From positions 62,001-126,000 of the forward strand of contig NZ_PVWN01000001.1 in assembly GCF_003003885.1 (NCBI RefSeq): a stretch of DNA of 64,000 bases, given 5' to 3'. The stretch is from Chlorogloea sp. CCALA 695 (lineage in GTDB: Bacteria > Cyanobacteriota > Cyanobacteriia > Cyanobacteriales > Chroococcidiopsidaceae). Numbering within the stretch: the first letter of the stretch is position 1; the number at the start of each line of letters is the position of its first letter. The position numbers and the translations under genes were made by a program. The notes under the pieces are model-generated. The model had not been told where the DNA came from. It ran no database searches and saw only the letters and a list, made by a program, of their open reading frames with translations. Below, in pieces: positions 1-8,929 of this stretch.

Positions 1-785
1 GTTTACAACAAGTTGTTACTAACCTATTGACAAACGCAATCAAGTTCACACCCCAAGGTGGGAGCGTTGAAATTTGTTTACAACAAGATGGCTCTCAAGT
101 TCAAATTAAAGTAACTGATACTGGAAAAGGCATTAGTCAAGAATTTCTGCCCCATGTATTTGATCGATTCCGCCGTGTTGATAGTTCTACAGAGCGTTCT
201 ACCGACGGGCTAGGATTGGGACTTGCGATCGCAAGTCATCTTACCCAGTTGCATGGTGGTACTGTTGCAGCTAGTAGCCCTGGGGTTGGACAGGGAGCTA
301 CTTTTACTGTCGTACTGCCGCTTTTTCAGTCAATTAGGGACTCAAAGCCAGAAATTAGTCAGGAAATAACCCTACCATTGCCCCTAGCAGATATCCGCAT
401 TTTGGTAGTAGATGACGAAGTTGATAGCTTAGAACTTGTCGAGCTTTCCTTGGTAGCATCGGGCGCGATCGCTCTAGGGGTTAGCTGCGCCGCCAACGCC
501 TTAGAAGTTATTGAGCAGTTTAAACCAGATATTTTAGTTAGCGATATTGCTATGCCTCACACTGATGGCTATACTCTGTTAAATCGCATTCGAGAAATGA
601 AGCTTGTCGGGCAAATTCCAGCGATCGCTCTTACCGCCTTTGCCCAAGAAGAAGACATCAAAAAGTCTTTGTATACTGGGTTTCAACGCCATTTGATTAA
701 GCCAGTAGAACCAACGGAATTAGTTAAGGCGATTTTGGAAGTTTTAGTTGGAGCCAGTAGGGTAAAAGTAGATAAAATATATTGA
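1..785 (+). CDS. Hybrid sensor histidine kinase, C-terminal part (HATPase + receiver), 5' truncated by window
   Basis: The reading frame is open from base 3, so the gene starts upstream of the window. The first part is a histidine-kinase ATPase domain: an N box (NLLTNAIKF, near bases 18-50), a G1 box (DTGKGI), an F box (FDRF) and a G2 box (GLGLGLAI, near 210-230). A CheY-like receiver domain follows, with the acidic pair in VVDDE (near 405-420), the phospho-acceptor Asp in SDIAMP (codon 543-545), the ALTA threonine region and the conserved Lys in LIKP. A C-terminal receiver after the kinase core marks a hybrid kinase that passes phosphate internally or to an Hpt protein. Input domains and the phospho-His lie outside the window, so the signal is unknown. 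No partner regulator gene is adjacent. Confidence 0.9.
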   Translation, partial: LQQVVTNLLTNAIKFTPQGGSVEICLQQDGSQVQIKVTDTGKGISQEFLPHVFDRFRRVDSSTERSTDGLGLGLAIASHLTQLHGGTVAASSPGVGQGATFTVVLPLFQSIRDSKPEISQEITLPLPLADIRILVVDDEVDSLELVELSLVASGAIALGVSCAANALEVIEQFKPDILVSDIAMPHTDGYTLLNRIREMKLVGQIPAIALTAFAQEEDIKKSLYTGFQRHLIKPVEPTELVKAILEVLVGASRVKVDKIY

Positions 786-899
786 GTTATAAATATTAAT
801 TCTAAGTTTCTCGCATGGTTCAGTCTAAAAAATTTGTTGGACAATCAAACTATTTATTTTGAAGTTACTATATTGCCCCAGCAACTAGATTAATTTTTT

Positions 900-1862
900 A
901 TGAACCCAAACCCAATTGTTAGCTTAATTCGCGCCGACTCCTACGAATTAGAATCTCTGCAAAATAACATTGCCAAACTCTTAGCACCACTGGGAGGAAT
1001 GGCAGCTATAGTCAAAATGGGCGATCGCGTTTTACTTAAGCCTAATCTGTTAACGGGGGCGCGTCCAGGTAAAGAATGTACTACTCGTCCCGAATTAGTA
1101 TATGTTGTCGCCAAAATGGTCATGGAGGCAGGAGGTAAGCCTTTTTTAGGCGATAGTCCAGCTTTTGGGACAGCTAAAGGAGTGGCGCTTGCTAATGGTT
1201 ATTTACCCTGGATAGAAAAACTAAATTTACCAATTATCGATTTTCATGGGCAACGTTACCAAACGGAGGCGCAAGAATTCAACCATCTGTTGCTATCTAC
1301 TGAAGCAATGGAGGCAGATGTAGTTATCAACTTGCCTAAAATCAAGTCGCATATGCAGCTAACTTTGACAATGGGTGTGAAAAATCTATTTGGTTGTGTC
1401 CCTGGAAAGATGAAAGCATGGTGGCACATGGAAGCGGGGAAAGATAGCGCTAGATTTGGGCAAATGCTGGTAGAAACAGCACGGGCAATTAATCCAGCCT
1501 TGACGATTGTTGATGGGATTATTGCTCATGAAGGAAATGGCCCTAGTGGGGGAGAACCTCGGCAGTTAGGGGTTTTGGGGGCAGCAGGTAATGTCTTTAC
1601 CCTTGACTGTGCGATCGCACATCTTCTAAAAGTTGACCCCTCTATTGTCCCTACAATCGCTGCCTGTCAAAGGTTGGGGCTTTGGGTGGACTTAGATAGT
1701 ATTGATTTTCCCCTCTTGCAACCTGACGAATTACAAATAGATGATTGGCGGCTACCCGATACGTTAATGCCGATTGATTTTGGAATGCCTCGCGTTTTAA
1801 AGTCTACGTTTAAGCATTTTTACATTCGGTTTATTAAAGAGCCGATGAGTGCTTATTTGTAA
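900..1862 (+). CDS. DUF362 domain protein
   Basis: The 320-residue product resembles DUF362 proteins, a family of unknown biochemical function that often occurs near iron-sulfur or redox enzymes. Visible family hallmarks are GDRVLLKPNLL (near residue 41), GDSPAFGT, and a central INLPKIKSHMQLTLTMG block followed by KNLFGCVPG. Some DUF362 proteins carry a C-terminal ferredoxin-like 4Fe-4S domain; I see no CxxCxxC motif here, so this is the short form. The ATG at 900 is the first in frame; no strong ribosome binding site precedes it. The gene stands alone and converges with the hemE/epimerase pair across a hairpin at 1925-1941. Confidence 0.75.
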   Translation: MNPNPIVSLIRADSYELESLQNNIAKLLAPLGGMAAIVKMGDRVLLKPNLLTGARPGKECTTRPELVYVVAKMVMEAGGKPFLGDSPAFGTAKGVALANGYLPWIEKLNLPIIDFHGQRYQTEAQEFNHLLLSTEAMEADVVINLPKIKSHMQLTLTMGVKNLFGCVPGKMKAWWHMEAGKDSARFGQMLVETARAINPALTIVDGIIAHEGNGPSGGEPRQLGVLGAAGNVFTLDCAIAHLLKVDPSIVPTIAACQRLGLWVDLDSIDFPLLQPDELQIDDWRLPDTLMPIDFGMPRVLKSTFKHFYIRFIKEPMSAYL

Positions 1863-1924
1863 GCTTTTCCTTTGATATTTGAGGAGGTTTTGAAAGGGTT
1901 TATAACTTGCATAATATAGAGATA

Positions 1925-1941
1925 CCCCCTTTTTAAGGGGG
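1925..1941. terminator. Bidirectional terminator-like hairpin
   Basis: A perfect 7-bp stem (CCCCCTT / AAGGGGG) with a 3-base loop lies between two convergent genes. A T-rich stretch follows on the plus strand (ATCTTTTTTAG). Position and symmetry suit termination from both sides. The CCCCCTTTTTAAGGGGG motif also recurs widely in cyanobacterial genomes, so it may be a repeat used as a terminator. Confidence 0.55.
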
Positions 1942-1975
1942 AAAATATCTTTTTTAGTTTTTCGTTAAGCAAGTT

Positions 1976-2929
1976 CTATTTACGAGCAACACCGTGGACT
2001 TGCAAAACATCGCTAAAAGTAGCGCAATAATTCGGCAATCCTAAGCTTTCAGGATTAACAGGGTTGTCGTAACTAAAATGTCTGTAAGTTAAACAAAACC
2101 TATCCCAAGCTGCCATTTGAATGCGAAATAGCGGAATCAAAATATTAGCTAAACCTAAAGATAAAGGAACACGAAAGTAAATCTTTTTATTGAGATAGTT
2201 ACAAGCTTCATCAATTGCTCCATCGGCAGTTATGCGTTTTTGACCTAATACTAATTGCCGCGATTCCTCAGCTTTTGGTGGATTGTCAATTAAGTATCTA
2301 ACAACCTCTGCAACATCTTTTCCATGAATAAAGTGGAAACTACCATCAGCTTTAAAAAAACGAATTAAATTAATTAATTTTGTAATTTCTGGAATTCCCG
2401 CCGACAAATGCGAGTAAGGTTTAGTGTTATCTCCTCCCAAAACTAAGGTAGGAAAAATTTTAGTTATTTTAGATTTAATCGCACTATTCGTCAATTTCTG
2501 AAAACACTCGTACTTAGAACGAATGTAATCTGTACCAATTTCTCCCGCTTCCTTAAGTAACTGGTTGTGACTATCTAAAATACTCGCTGTAGAAAAGTAA
2601 ATTACTTGTTGACAAACTTCGGGATCTAGCAAATTTATCAGTTCAACGGTTTTAGTGACATTGATATCAAATATATCTTCACCGCCCCATACCGTAGCTG
2701 TGAGTACCGCCGTATCAATAGTTTTGAGTAAATCTGTAAAATCCTCAATTCTACCCATATCGCCCTGTAAAACCGTGATTCCAGGACGAGATTTTGTATT
2801 TACTTGTAATTTAGCGGGATTCCTGACGAGCAAATACAATTCGTGGTCTGTTTGATTAATTAAGGCTTCTGTAATATAGTGACCAATGCAACCACTCGCA
2901 CCAGTCACTAAAATCCGCTTTTTGGTCAT
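1976..2929 (-). CDS. NAD-dependent epimerase/dehydratase (extended SDR)
   Basis: The 317-residue product has a Rossmann nucleotide-binding signature at its N-terminus (TGASGCIGHYI, about residues 9-19) and an SDR catalytic pair, Tyr135 and Lys139 in YIRSK, with a Ser/Thr-rich strand (YFSTAS, near 111-116) supplying the third residue. This is the extended SDR architecture of sugar-nucleotide epimerases, NAD-dependent reductases and isoflavone-reductase-like proteins. The substrate cannot be read from sequence. The ATG at 2929 lies only 3 bp after the hemE stop on the same strand, so it is almost certainly co-transcribed with hemE. That may hint at a link with tetrapyrrole metabolism, but the pairing alone does not show it. 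Confidence 0.8.
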   Translation of the reverse strand: MTKKRILVTGASGCIGHYITEALINQTDHELYLLVRNPAKLQVNTKSRPGITVLQGDMGRIEDFTDLLKTIDTAVLTATVWGGEDIFDINVTKTVELINLLDPEVCQQVIYFSTASILDSHNQLLKEAGEIGTDYIRSKYECFQKLTNSAIKSKITKIFPTLVLGGDNTKPYSHLSAGIPEITKLINLIRFFKADGSFHFIHGKDVAEVVRYLIDNPPKAEESRQLVLGQKRITADGAIDEACNYLNKKIYFRVPLSLGLANILIPLFRIQMAAWDRFCLTYRHFSYDNPVNPESLGLPNYCATFSDVLQVHGVARK

Positions 2930-2932
2930 AGT

Positions 2933-3979
2933 TTAGTATTTCAACTGTTTGGCGGTTTCAAAGAAGAAAGCAACATTTTCCTCTGGGGTAGTGGGTAATA
3001 CACCATGACCGAGATTAAGGATATGTCCGTAGTTGCCAGCTTTTTTGACAGTATCGTAAATGCGATCGCGGATAAACTCTTTAGAACCAAATAATACCCC
3101 TGGATCTAAATTTCCCTGTACTTTCATATCTTGTCCTAATCTAGCGCGCGCGTCCGCCATATCTACCGCCCAATCTACCGTGACAATATCAGCGCCCGAA
3201 ACAGCCATCCGCTCTAATACTCCAGCACTACCACTAACCAGCAATATTAAAGGTGTATCTGGGTGAGTTTGTTTGATTTGCTGGAAAACGCGTTGTTGAT
3301 AAGGTAAAGCAAAGGTATCGTAATCTTGGGGGCTAAGTTGACCCGCCCAAGAATCAAACATTTGTACTACTTGAGCGCCGCAGTCAATTTGATAACGAGC
3401 ATAAATTGCGATCGCATCGGCTAATTTTGTTAGTAATTGGTGCAGTACCGTAGGATCAGAAAATGCCATGCCTTTAATTGCTGAGTAGGTCTTAGAACCC
3501 TTCCCTTCTACCGCATAAGCAGCTAGTGTCCAAGGAGCGCCCACAAAGCCGAGGACAGTTGATTTGTCGCCTACTTCGTTACTGAGTGCTTGCAAAATTG
3601 TTTTGATAAAAGGTAGCGATTCTTCCGGTTGCAAAGGACGCAAATTATCAACTTGAGCAGAAGTCCGAATTGGCGATTCGATAATTGGCCCTTTTCCTTC
3701 GGCGATATCCATCTCAATGCCTAAGCCAGGTAAAGGGGTAACAATATCAGAAAATAAAATTACTCCGTCTGGTTGAAATGCTTTCCAAGGTTGCAAAGAA
3801 ACTTCTACAGCTACTTCGGGAATTTCGGATCTGTCGCGAAATGAGGGGTATTTGTCCCTTAGTTCCCTGTAGGCTTTCATATAGCGTCCTGCTTGGCGCA
3901 TCATCCATACAGGGGGACGATCTACTTTTTCACCACGAGCGGCGCGCAAAAGATGGGGAACTTGGGTGGAGACGACCAT
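2933..3979 (-). CDS. hemE: Uroporphyrinogen decarboxylase
   Basis: HemE removes the four acetate carboxylates of uroporphyrinogen III to give coproporphyrinogen III, a cytosolic step shared by haem and chlorophyll synthesis. The 348-residue length is normal. The N-terminal signature [13 protein letters not shown] contains the substrate-binding arginines (Arg28, Arg32), Asp78 lies in ILFSDIV and corresponds to the catalytic Asp, and GFVGAPWTL and the C-terminal NLGHGVLP are also conserved. It is the first gene of a minus-strand pair with the epimerase at 1976-2929. The start at 3979 gives the typical short N-terminus ending in [10 protein letters not shown]. Confidence 0.97.
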   Translation of the reverse strand: MVVSTQVPHLLRAARGEKVDRPPVWMMRQAGRYMKAYRELRDKYPSFRDRSEIPEVAVEVSLQPWKAFQPDGVILFSDIVTPLPGLGIEMDIAEGKGPIIESPIRTSAQVDNLRPLQPEESLPFIKTILQALSNEVGDKSTVLGFVGAPWTLAAYAVEGKGSKTYSAIKGMAFSDPTVLHQLLTKLADAIAIYARYQIDCGAQVVQMFDSWAGQLSPQDYDTFALPYQQRVFQQIKQTHPDTPLILLVSGSAGVLERMAVSGADIVTVDWAVDMADARARLGQDMKVQGNLDPGVLFGSKEFIRDRIYDTVKKAGNYGHILNLGHGVLPTTPEENVAFFFETAKQLKY

Positions 3980-4272
3980 TTAAAGTTTTACCTTAAGTTA
4001 GTTTTATGCTTTTGTTAGCTTATCATTTAGCTCTGCTCGGTTTAACCTTACTAAGCGCACCCCATTTAACACATTGCAACTTTAGTGTTTTGACTCCAAC
4101 GGTATTGAGCTAAACATCGTTGTGTAATCGCGGGCAAAGTCAAAACTACGCGGCTTTTGAGAAGTCGCATCACGTACACCAGACGTAACCTCCGCCGCCT
4201 CTTTGCCGTTGCTTCTTATTGCGCCCGTAACTACAATCATCAGCATATCCTGATAAAATGTGGGGGGAATTG

Positions 4273-4821
4273 TCAAGTTTCGGTAGAGATTATCGCTTTA
4301 TTTAGCTCTATACCGCTCAAAATTGCTCGTTTCAAGTTTGCCCCCGTTAGATCAGTTCCACTCAAATCAGCATCGCTTAAATCCGCCTGCGTTAAATCGG
4401 CGTTGCGGAGATTCGTGCCACTCAAATTAGCTCCTCGTAAAGAAGCCCAACCTAAGTTAACTTCACTTAAATTCAGATTGCTCAAGTCGGCACACATTAA
4501 ATTAGCATTGATAAAATGCCTGTCTCCAACTGCATAGCGCCGTTTTAATACTTCAACGCTTAATTTGGGTAGTAAAGTGCAAGACTTACCTTTGTAACAC
4601 CATTGTGCTTCAACTATTTTGGCAGCAGTCTCGATTGCTATTTCGTCTACCACAGATAGGACAACACTATTAAAATTATCCCATTGACCGCCAAGCATGA
4701 AAGCAACATTCTCTGCTGCGTAACATGAATCGAATAACAGAGTAGGATGTTCCCAATTGCTATTGCTTAACTCAGGAATGCTGTCTTTGAATGAAAACAA
4801 TTTTTGCCATAAATCTTTCAT
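4273..4821 (-). CDS. Pentapeptide repeat protein
   Basis: The 182-residue product has two parts. The first about 100 residues have no recognisable motif and include several Cys residues (DSCYAAE, QWCYKGKSC). The last about 75 are pentapeptide repeats of the A(D/N)LXX type (for example ANLMCADLSNLNLSEVNL and ADLTQADLSDADL), which form a right-handed quadrilateral beta helix. No signal peptide is visible, so a cytosolic location is likely. Function is unknown, as for most members of this large cyanobacterial family. The 293 bp from its stop to hemE hold no gene I can support. The antisense frame here is open only because of the codon periodicity of the repeats. Confidence 0.75.
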   Translation of the reverse strand: MKDLWQKLFSFKDSIPELSNSNWEHPTLLFDSCYAAENVAFMLGGQWDNFNSVVLSVVDEIAIETAAKIVEAQWCYKGKSCTLLPKLSVEVLKRRYAVGDRHFINANLMCADLSNLNLSEVNLGWASLRGANLSGTNLRNADLTQADLSDADLSGTDLTGANLKRAILSGIELNKAIISTET

Positions 4822-5152
4822 ACTTTAAAACCTCTACTTTTCGGTAAACAAATATTTGTGTAAGTTTATTCTCTTCATAAACAACAGTACAAATTTTAAT
4901 CCAGTAAATAGTCTATAGGTTACTATCCGGTATGACTTTAAAATAACTCCAATTGATTGTGGAGAGCTAATAGCGATGTATCAAGTGTGCAACGATGGCA
5001 CTTTTATTGATGGCTTTTGGCATAGTCTAACGCCGTTAATGAACAATGATCGCATTTGAGCTACAAACAGCCACTAGAAGATATGCGATTACCCAGGGGG
5101 TAACGCCAAAGGCGATCATATTTAACAAGCTCTTTTTCCATCTCAGTTATAT
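4822..5152. other. Intergenic region, no gene supported
   Basis: This 331-bp AT-rich stretch separates the pentapeptide gene from the desaturase gene. The only readable item is a 28-codon plus-strand frame at 4976-5059 with a GGAG-like sequence about 10 bases upstream. Its product (starting MYQVCNDGTFIDGF) resembles nothing I know, so it could be chance or a gene remnant. No strong terminator or promoter is visible. Confidence 0.4.
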
Positions 5153-6271
5153 TTAGGACACCATGTTTGAATCTAGAGCGCTCGATTGGGCAACTTGACG
5201 AAATGACTCAATCGATACCAGGCGACTCGATCTACCATCCCACAAAATAAACTTTGAACAGGCAAGCATATCACCCATCCTCAATGTTTTTATGTTTGAG
5301 AGCAGGTGGATATTTTTATGATGACAAGCTTCGAGATTATAATTAGGGATTCTTTCAGAAAGATGATGAATATTGTGGTAGCCGATGTCTGCGGTAAACC
5401 ACTTGAAAATTGGTGGTAATTCTAGGTAACTACTGCCCTCAATAGCTCCAGTTAAGTAATCCCAACCTTCTGTTTTGTGAGCATAAGAGTCTTCAAAAAT
5501 ATGTTGCACGAAGAAGACCCAGATAAAAATCACCGCCGCAAAAGTCAAGACGCTTAAGTAAATACTTAAGAAAAAAGCTGCTCCCATAAGATTGCTCAGG
5601 ATAATAACGCTGCTAATTACGCAAATATTATTAAAGAGCAAATCCCAAAACTCGGTTGCTGTCTGCCAATGTTTGGATTTATGAGCAGAGACGATCTCCG
5701 ATAAACTCATGCCAGGATTGTTTTTCAAACAAGTAAATAGCTCGACAACAAAATCATAGATTCCCATTATTAGGACAAGTCTGGGCTGGAGCGCGAGGTA
5801 GAAAAAACCTCCAGGAAAAGCCATTAATGGATGTCTCAGTAGTTCATAAAACCTTTGGTCAGAAGAATTGAGCTTAGAAAACTCCTCAGTTGAGATAAAG
5901 TCAGCAACACCGCGATACTGCTCCCAATTACCATTAGTTTTGTGATGGAAGGCATGATCTCTTGACCAAGGGTATTGAGGGATGGCGTTAAGGATACCGA
6001 GAATAAAACCTACACACCTATTAACTTTTTTTGAGCTAAAGAGTGAATAGTGTCCACAATCATGCATCAAGGAAAAACAACGTATTGAAAACAGCGTCAT
6101 TAAAATTATGATAGGGGGAAGAAACCAAACAGAAATTGCTGCCGCTTTAACTGCCAAAAACCATAGAAGTACATAAGGAACGACTGTATTCAAAATCTGA
6201 TAAGCTGCTAGTAGGTCGTTGCTCTTCATGTAAGGAGTTAGCACAAAGTCAGATTTAATCACATTTTTCAT
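5153..6271 (-). CDS. Membrane fatty acid desaturase
   Basis: The 372-residue integral membrane protein carries three His clusters typical of di-iron acyl desaturases: HDCGH, HHKTNG within WSRDHAFHHKTNG, and HNIHH near the C-terminus. An additional VQHIFED segment resembles bacterial and plastid delta-12/omega-6-like desaturases. Hydrophobic segments flank the boxes as expected. The enzyme would introduce a double bond into a membrane lipid acyl chain using oxygen and reduced ferredoxin. Regioselectivity cannot be assigned: the motifs lean towards the DesA-like group rather than the carotenoid hydroxylase CrtR. It lies downstream of a UGT gene on the same strand but is separated by 386 bp, so it probably has its own promoter. 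Confidence 0.85.
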   Translation of the reverse strand: MKNVIKSDFVLTPYMKSNDLLAAYQILNTVVPYVLLWFLAVKAAAISVWFLPPIIILMTLFSIRCFSLMHDCGHYSLFSSKKVNRCVGFILGILNAIPQYPWSRDHAFHHKTNGNWEQYRGVADFISTEEFSKLNSSDQRFYELLRHPLMAFPGGFFYLALQPRLVLIMGIYDFVVELFTCLKNNPGMSLSEIVSAHKSKHWQTATEFWDLLFNNICVISSVIILSNLMGAAFFLSIYLSVLTFAAVIFIWVFFVQHIFEDSYAHKTEGWDYLTGAIEGSSYLELPPIFKWFTADIGYHNIHHLSERIPNYNLEACHHKNIHLLSNIKTLRMGDMLACSKFILWDGRSSRLVSIESFRQVAQSSALDSNMVS

Positions 6272-6657
6272 TTAATAAATATTCTTATAAATTAATATGA
6301 TGAACCTTTTTCTTAATTCAAGCAAGTGTCCTAGGGATAAAATTCTGTTTATTCTGAGCTTTTTAGCTATAGATAATCAGATATCCAAAAGCTAATAAGA
6401 CCATTAACATAGTCTCAAAAACTAGAGATTGCGGGTCTTTACGCCTAACTCAATCCTGTTTAGGAATTAACTCACCACTTTACCCAGGGTGGTTGAGGTG
6501 ATGAGATAATTCCTTCAAAACAGAAGTTATTAACCAATTATAGTAAGGTACTGGTTAAAGAAACATTATTATATCGTTTGTAGCTAAGAAGACATCCCCT
6601 TCCAACTCACAGATAAGGTGCTTTGAGCGCTGGTTAATATTAAAATTAATTCATTGA
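6272..6657. other. Intergenic region with a long imperfect inverted repeat
   Basis: This 386-bp stretch has no supportable gene. It is AT-rich near the desaturase start and contains the inverted repeat at 6462-6514. It should hold the 3' end of the UGT transcript and the promoter of the desaturase gene. I could not identify -10/-35 boxes with confidence. Confidence 0.5.
6462..6514 (-). repeat. Imperfect inverted repeat, possible terminator or leader structure
   Basis: The outer arms AGGAATTA and TAATTCCT are perfect 8-bp complements. Inside, CTCACCAC partly pairs with GTGGTTGAGGTGATGAG. The structure lies downstream of the UGT stop and about 190 bp before the desaturase start on the same strand. 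It has no clean U-tract, so it may instead be a dispersed palindromic element or a 5' leader structure. Confidence 0.4.
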
Positions 6658-7935
6658 TTAAGTTGAGCCAGCTAATACAGGTTTTCCCGTAGACATCACC
6701 TGTTCGATAATATCCGCAGCCTTAGTAACTCCCCCCGCTTGCTGATTGGCGGTTTGCAATCTAATGGCATTATCTCGATAAGAACTCTGCGTCAAAACTC
6801 GCTCAATTGTAGTTCGCAGTTTAGGAACACTTAGTTGTGAAAGCTTTATCATCTCGCCGCAACCAGTCCAAACAATACGTGCAGCTACTCCTGGTTGGTC
6901 ATTAGTAATCGGAATAGCAACCATCGGTACGCCATGACTAATTGATTCTAAAGCCGTATTCAACCCCGCATGGGTAATAGTGAGACTAGCTCTTTGCAAC
7001 AATTCTAGTTGAGGAGCGTATCCTACAACTAAAGGCGAACCAGAAAGCTTTGGCATAGACTCAAGACTTATTCCACCACCAAGAGAAATTACTAACTGTG
7101 CATCCAATTTTTCACAGGCTTCCGCAATAGTCTCGAAGACTCCCATCAGGCGATTTTGTAAAGTTCCCATTGAAGCATAAATCAACGGTTGACCTGTTAA
7201 TTTTTCAAAAGGGAAGTCAATTTTTGCCCTAGAAATTAGATTATGGTACGCGCCAGTAAAATGAAAACATCCCGGCAAATTTGCTCGTGGAAATTCAAAC
7301 TCCGTAGGCTGCTGGCACAATTGGGCTAAGGTTGAATAGGCATCATTTTGACTATTGTGTGGGGGTAAATTCCATTCGCGTCGGTATTCGGCGATAGTTT
7401 CCCGAATCGGCTTGCGGGCTTGACGGAACAAACGATAACCGATTCTATTGCGAATTTGTCCCCACCAAGCACGATTGTAGTTCCAAGGAGTAATAAAAGG
7501 TGGAACGCTAACATCTTCGTTACTCATCAAAGCAGCAGACACGCTTATGAAGGGAATGCCTAGATAGTCTGCAACCGTTCCCCCGGCTGACGAAATTTGG
7601 TCTACTAATAATGCTTCGACCCCAGCATCTTTAATTACTTTTGGTGCTTGCTGAAGTAAAGTAGCTGTCGATTTTTGGAGATAATTTATTGTGTATCGCA
7701 GTGCAGCTAATCCGCTTAATTTGCCCAGTTCGTCAGAAAATTGCTCTGTAGTGCCATAGGGAGATTCTGACGGCGCGATCGCCTTAAACTCCAAGCCAGC
7801 AGAATGTACTTTTGTTTCCGCATCTAAAATACCAATTACAGTAACTCGATGTCCCCTTTTTTGCAGTTCGTAGCCTAAGGTTGTCATCGGATTGAGATGA
7901 CTTCCACCAGGACAGATAATACCAAAATGAGTCAT
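6658..7935 (-). CDS. UGT/MGT-family glycosyltransferase (GT1, zeaxanthin glucosyltransferase-like)
   Basis: With the ATG at 7935 the product has 425 residues. This start is chosen because AGGAT lies 10 bases upstream and the protein then begins MTHFGIICPGGSHLNP, the usual GT1 N-terminus; a longer frame would overlap the upstream gene by about 70 bases. The C-terminal half carries the GT1 donor-binding signature: THAGLNTALE, then HGVPMVAIP and TNDQPGVAARI. Relatives glycosylate small lipophilic acceptors such as carotenoids or macrolides. It starts 14 bp after the LD-carboxypeptidase stop, so the two probably form an operon. A carotenoid acceptor is a guess from family resemblance. Confidence 0.85.
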   Translation of the reverse strand: MTHFGIICPGGSHLNPMTTLGYELQKRGHRVTVIGILDAETKVHSAGLEFKAIAPSESPYGTTEQFSDELGKLSGLAALRYTINYLQKSTATLLQQAPKVIKDAGVEALLVDQISSAGGTVADYLGIPFISVSAALMSNEDVSVPPFITPWNYNRAWWGQIRNRIGYRLFRQARKPIRETIAEYRREWNLPPHNSQNDAYSTLAQLCQQPTEFEFPRANLPGCFHFTGAYHNLISRAKIDFPFEKLTGQPLIYASMGTLQNRLMGVFETIAEACEKLDAQLVISLGGGISLESMPKLSGSPLVVGYAPQLELLQRASLTITHAGLNTALESISHGVPMVAIPITNDQPGVAARIVWTGCGEMIKLSQLSVPKLRTTIERVLTQSSYRDNAIRLQTANQQAGGVTKAADIIEQVMSTGKPVLAGST

Positions 7936-7949
7936 ATAAATGTTTATCC

Positions 7950-8831
7950 TTAAATAGCTAGAATACCTTGCTCTGCGTCTAGTGTTGCTAGTAATCCTAC
8001 CGGGAGAGCAGCGTTGCAACCATCGTGTCCAAAAGGTAGGTTAGATACTATGGGAATATTTAGGTCTGATAAGCGATCGCGCAATACTTCATCTATCGTC
8101 ATACTGGGAATATTTGGCGGTGCGGCGCATCGGCTAAACCTTCCTAATGCAATCCCCCTAACTTTTGTCAAAACTCCGCTTAAACGCCATTGAGTTAATA
8201 ATCTATCGATGCGATAAGGTGCTTCAGTTACGTCTTCTAAAGCTAATATTACGCCGTCTAAATTTGGTTGTATTGGCGTACCGAGTAAATGAGTAGCTAC
8301 CGTCAAGTTGGCTGGCAAAAGTATCCCTGTGGCGATTCCTCCTCCCCACCCCGTACCTTGCAGAGGTGCTATAGGACGACCTTCTACTAAGTTAAATAAG
8401 CGCTCTATTGACCAATCGGGTTCGGAAGCTAAAGTTGTTAATACGGAGCCATGTACGCTCGATTTGCCTCTGTTGTACAGACTCCACAATAAACAAGTAA
8501 TATCCGAAAAACCAATCAACCATTTGTTGTTTTTTCCCCAAGTCCAATTTTCTAAAATTCTAGCGCTACCATAACCACCTCTAGCGACTAAAATGCCTTT
8601 ACATTCTGGGTCATTCCATGCTTCAAATAATTGCTTTGTGCGATCGCTATCTGTCCCGGCTAAGTATCCAAAGCGATCCTTTATACTTTCACTTACTTCT
8701 ACTTTATAGCCGTGCGATCGCCATATTTCCACACCTTTTTTAAAAGCATCAAATTCTCTCAATGCACCACTAGGGGTAATTACTTTTAATAAATCTCCTG
8801 GCTTTAGCAGTGATGGCATTTGGCAAATCAT
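7950..8831 (-). CDS. LD-carboxypeptidase, peptidase family S66 (LdcA-like)
   Basis: The 293-residue product matches S66 peptidases, which cut the L-Lys/mDap-D-Ala bond of murein tetrapeptides during peptidoglycan recycling, or act on peptide antibiotics (MccF branch). The expected Ser-Glu-His triad is visible: Ser109 in GFSDIT, Glu199 in ALEDV and His269 in PFGHDG. The GGYGSAR loop lies at about residues 85-91. No signal peptide is seen, which fits a cytosolic recycling enzyme. An alternative ATG four codons downstream (MPSLLKPGD) is equally plausible. It leads the operon with the UGT at 6658-7935. Confidence 0.88.
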   Translation of the reverse strand: MICQMPSLLKPGDLLKVITPSGALREFDAFKKGVEIWRSHGYKVEVSESIKDRFGYLAGTDSDRTKQLFEAWNDPECKGILVARGGYGSARILENWTWGKNNKWLIGFSDITCLLWSLYNRGKSSVHGSVLTTLASEPDWSIERLFNLVEGRPIAPLQGTGWGGGIATGILLPANLTVATHLLGTPIQPNLDGVILALEDVTEAPYRIDRLLTQWRLSGVLTKVRGIALGRFSRCAAPPNIPSMTIDEVLRDRLSDLNIPIVSNLPFGHDGCNAALPVGLLATLDAEQGILAI

Positions 8832-8912
8832 ATTTTTGCATCTGACTTAAACTAAAGGAACAAGCCAATTAAAAGCTGCGCGTCCCGTCCTCAATATAGG
8901 CTAAGTTGGCAC

Positions 8913-8920
8913 AAAGGAGG
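8913..8920 (+). promoter_or_regulatory. Strong ribosome binding site fixing the start at 8930
   Basis: AAAGGAGG ends 9 bases before the ATG at 8930. It argues against a longer frame that begins with TTG at 8906, which lies upstream of this site. Confidence 0.75.
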
Positions 8921-8929
8921 AATATAATT

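Noticed and set aside
4082-4276. 64-codon minus-strand frame after the pentapeptide gene
   Set aside because: Starts with TTG, has no ribosome binding site, and the product has no recognisable pattern.
4157-4537. Long plus-strand frame over the pentapeptide gene (repeats of LKSA-like text)
   Set aside because: It is the antisense of the pentapeptide codon repeats, which keep opposite frames open; the minus-strand gene explains it. The same applies to 32725-33048.
5153-6271. Desaturase as the beta-carotene hydroxylase CrtR because a carotenoid-type UGT is near
   Set aside because: His boxes and the W-x-RDHAFHH region look like acyl desaturases, and 386 bp separate the genes.
6658-8019. Longer UGT start at 8019
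   Set aside because: It would overlap the LD-carboxypeptidase gene by 70 bp and add residues unlike GT1 proteins; the ATG at 7935 has a good binding site.
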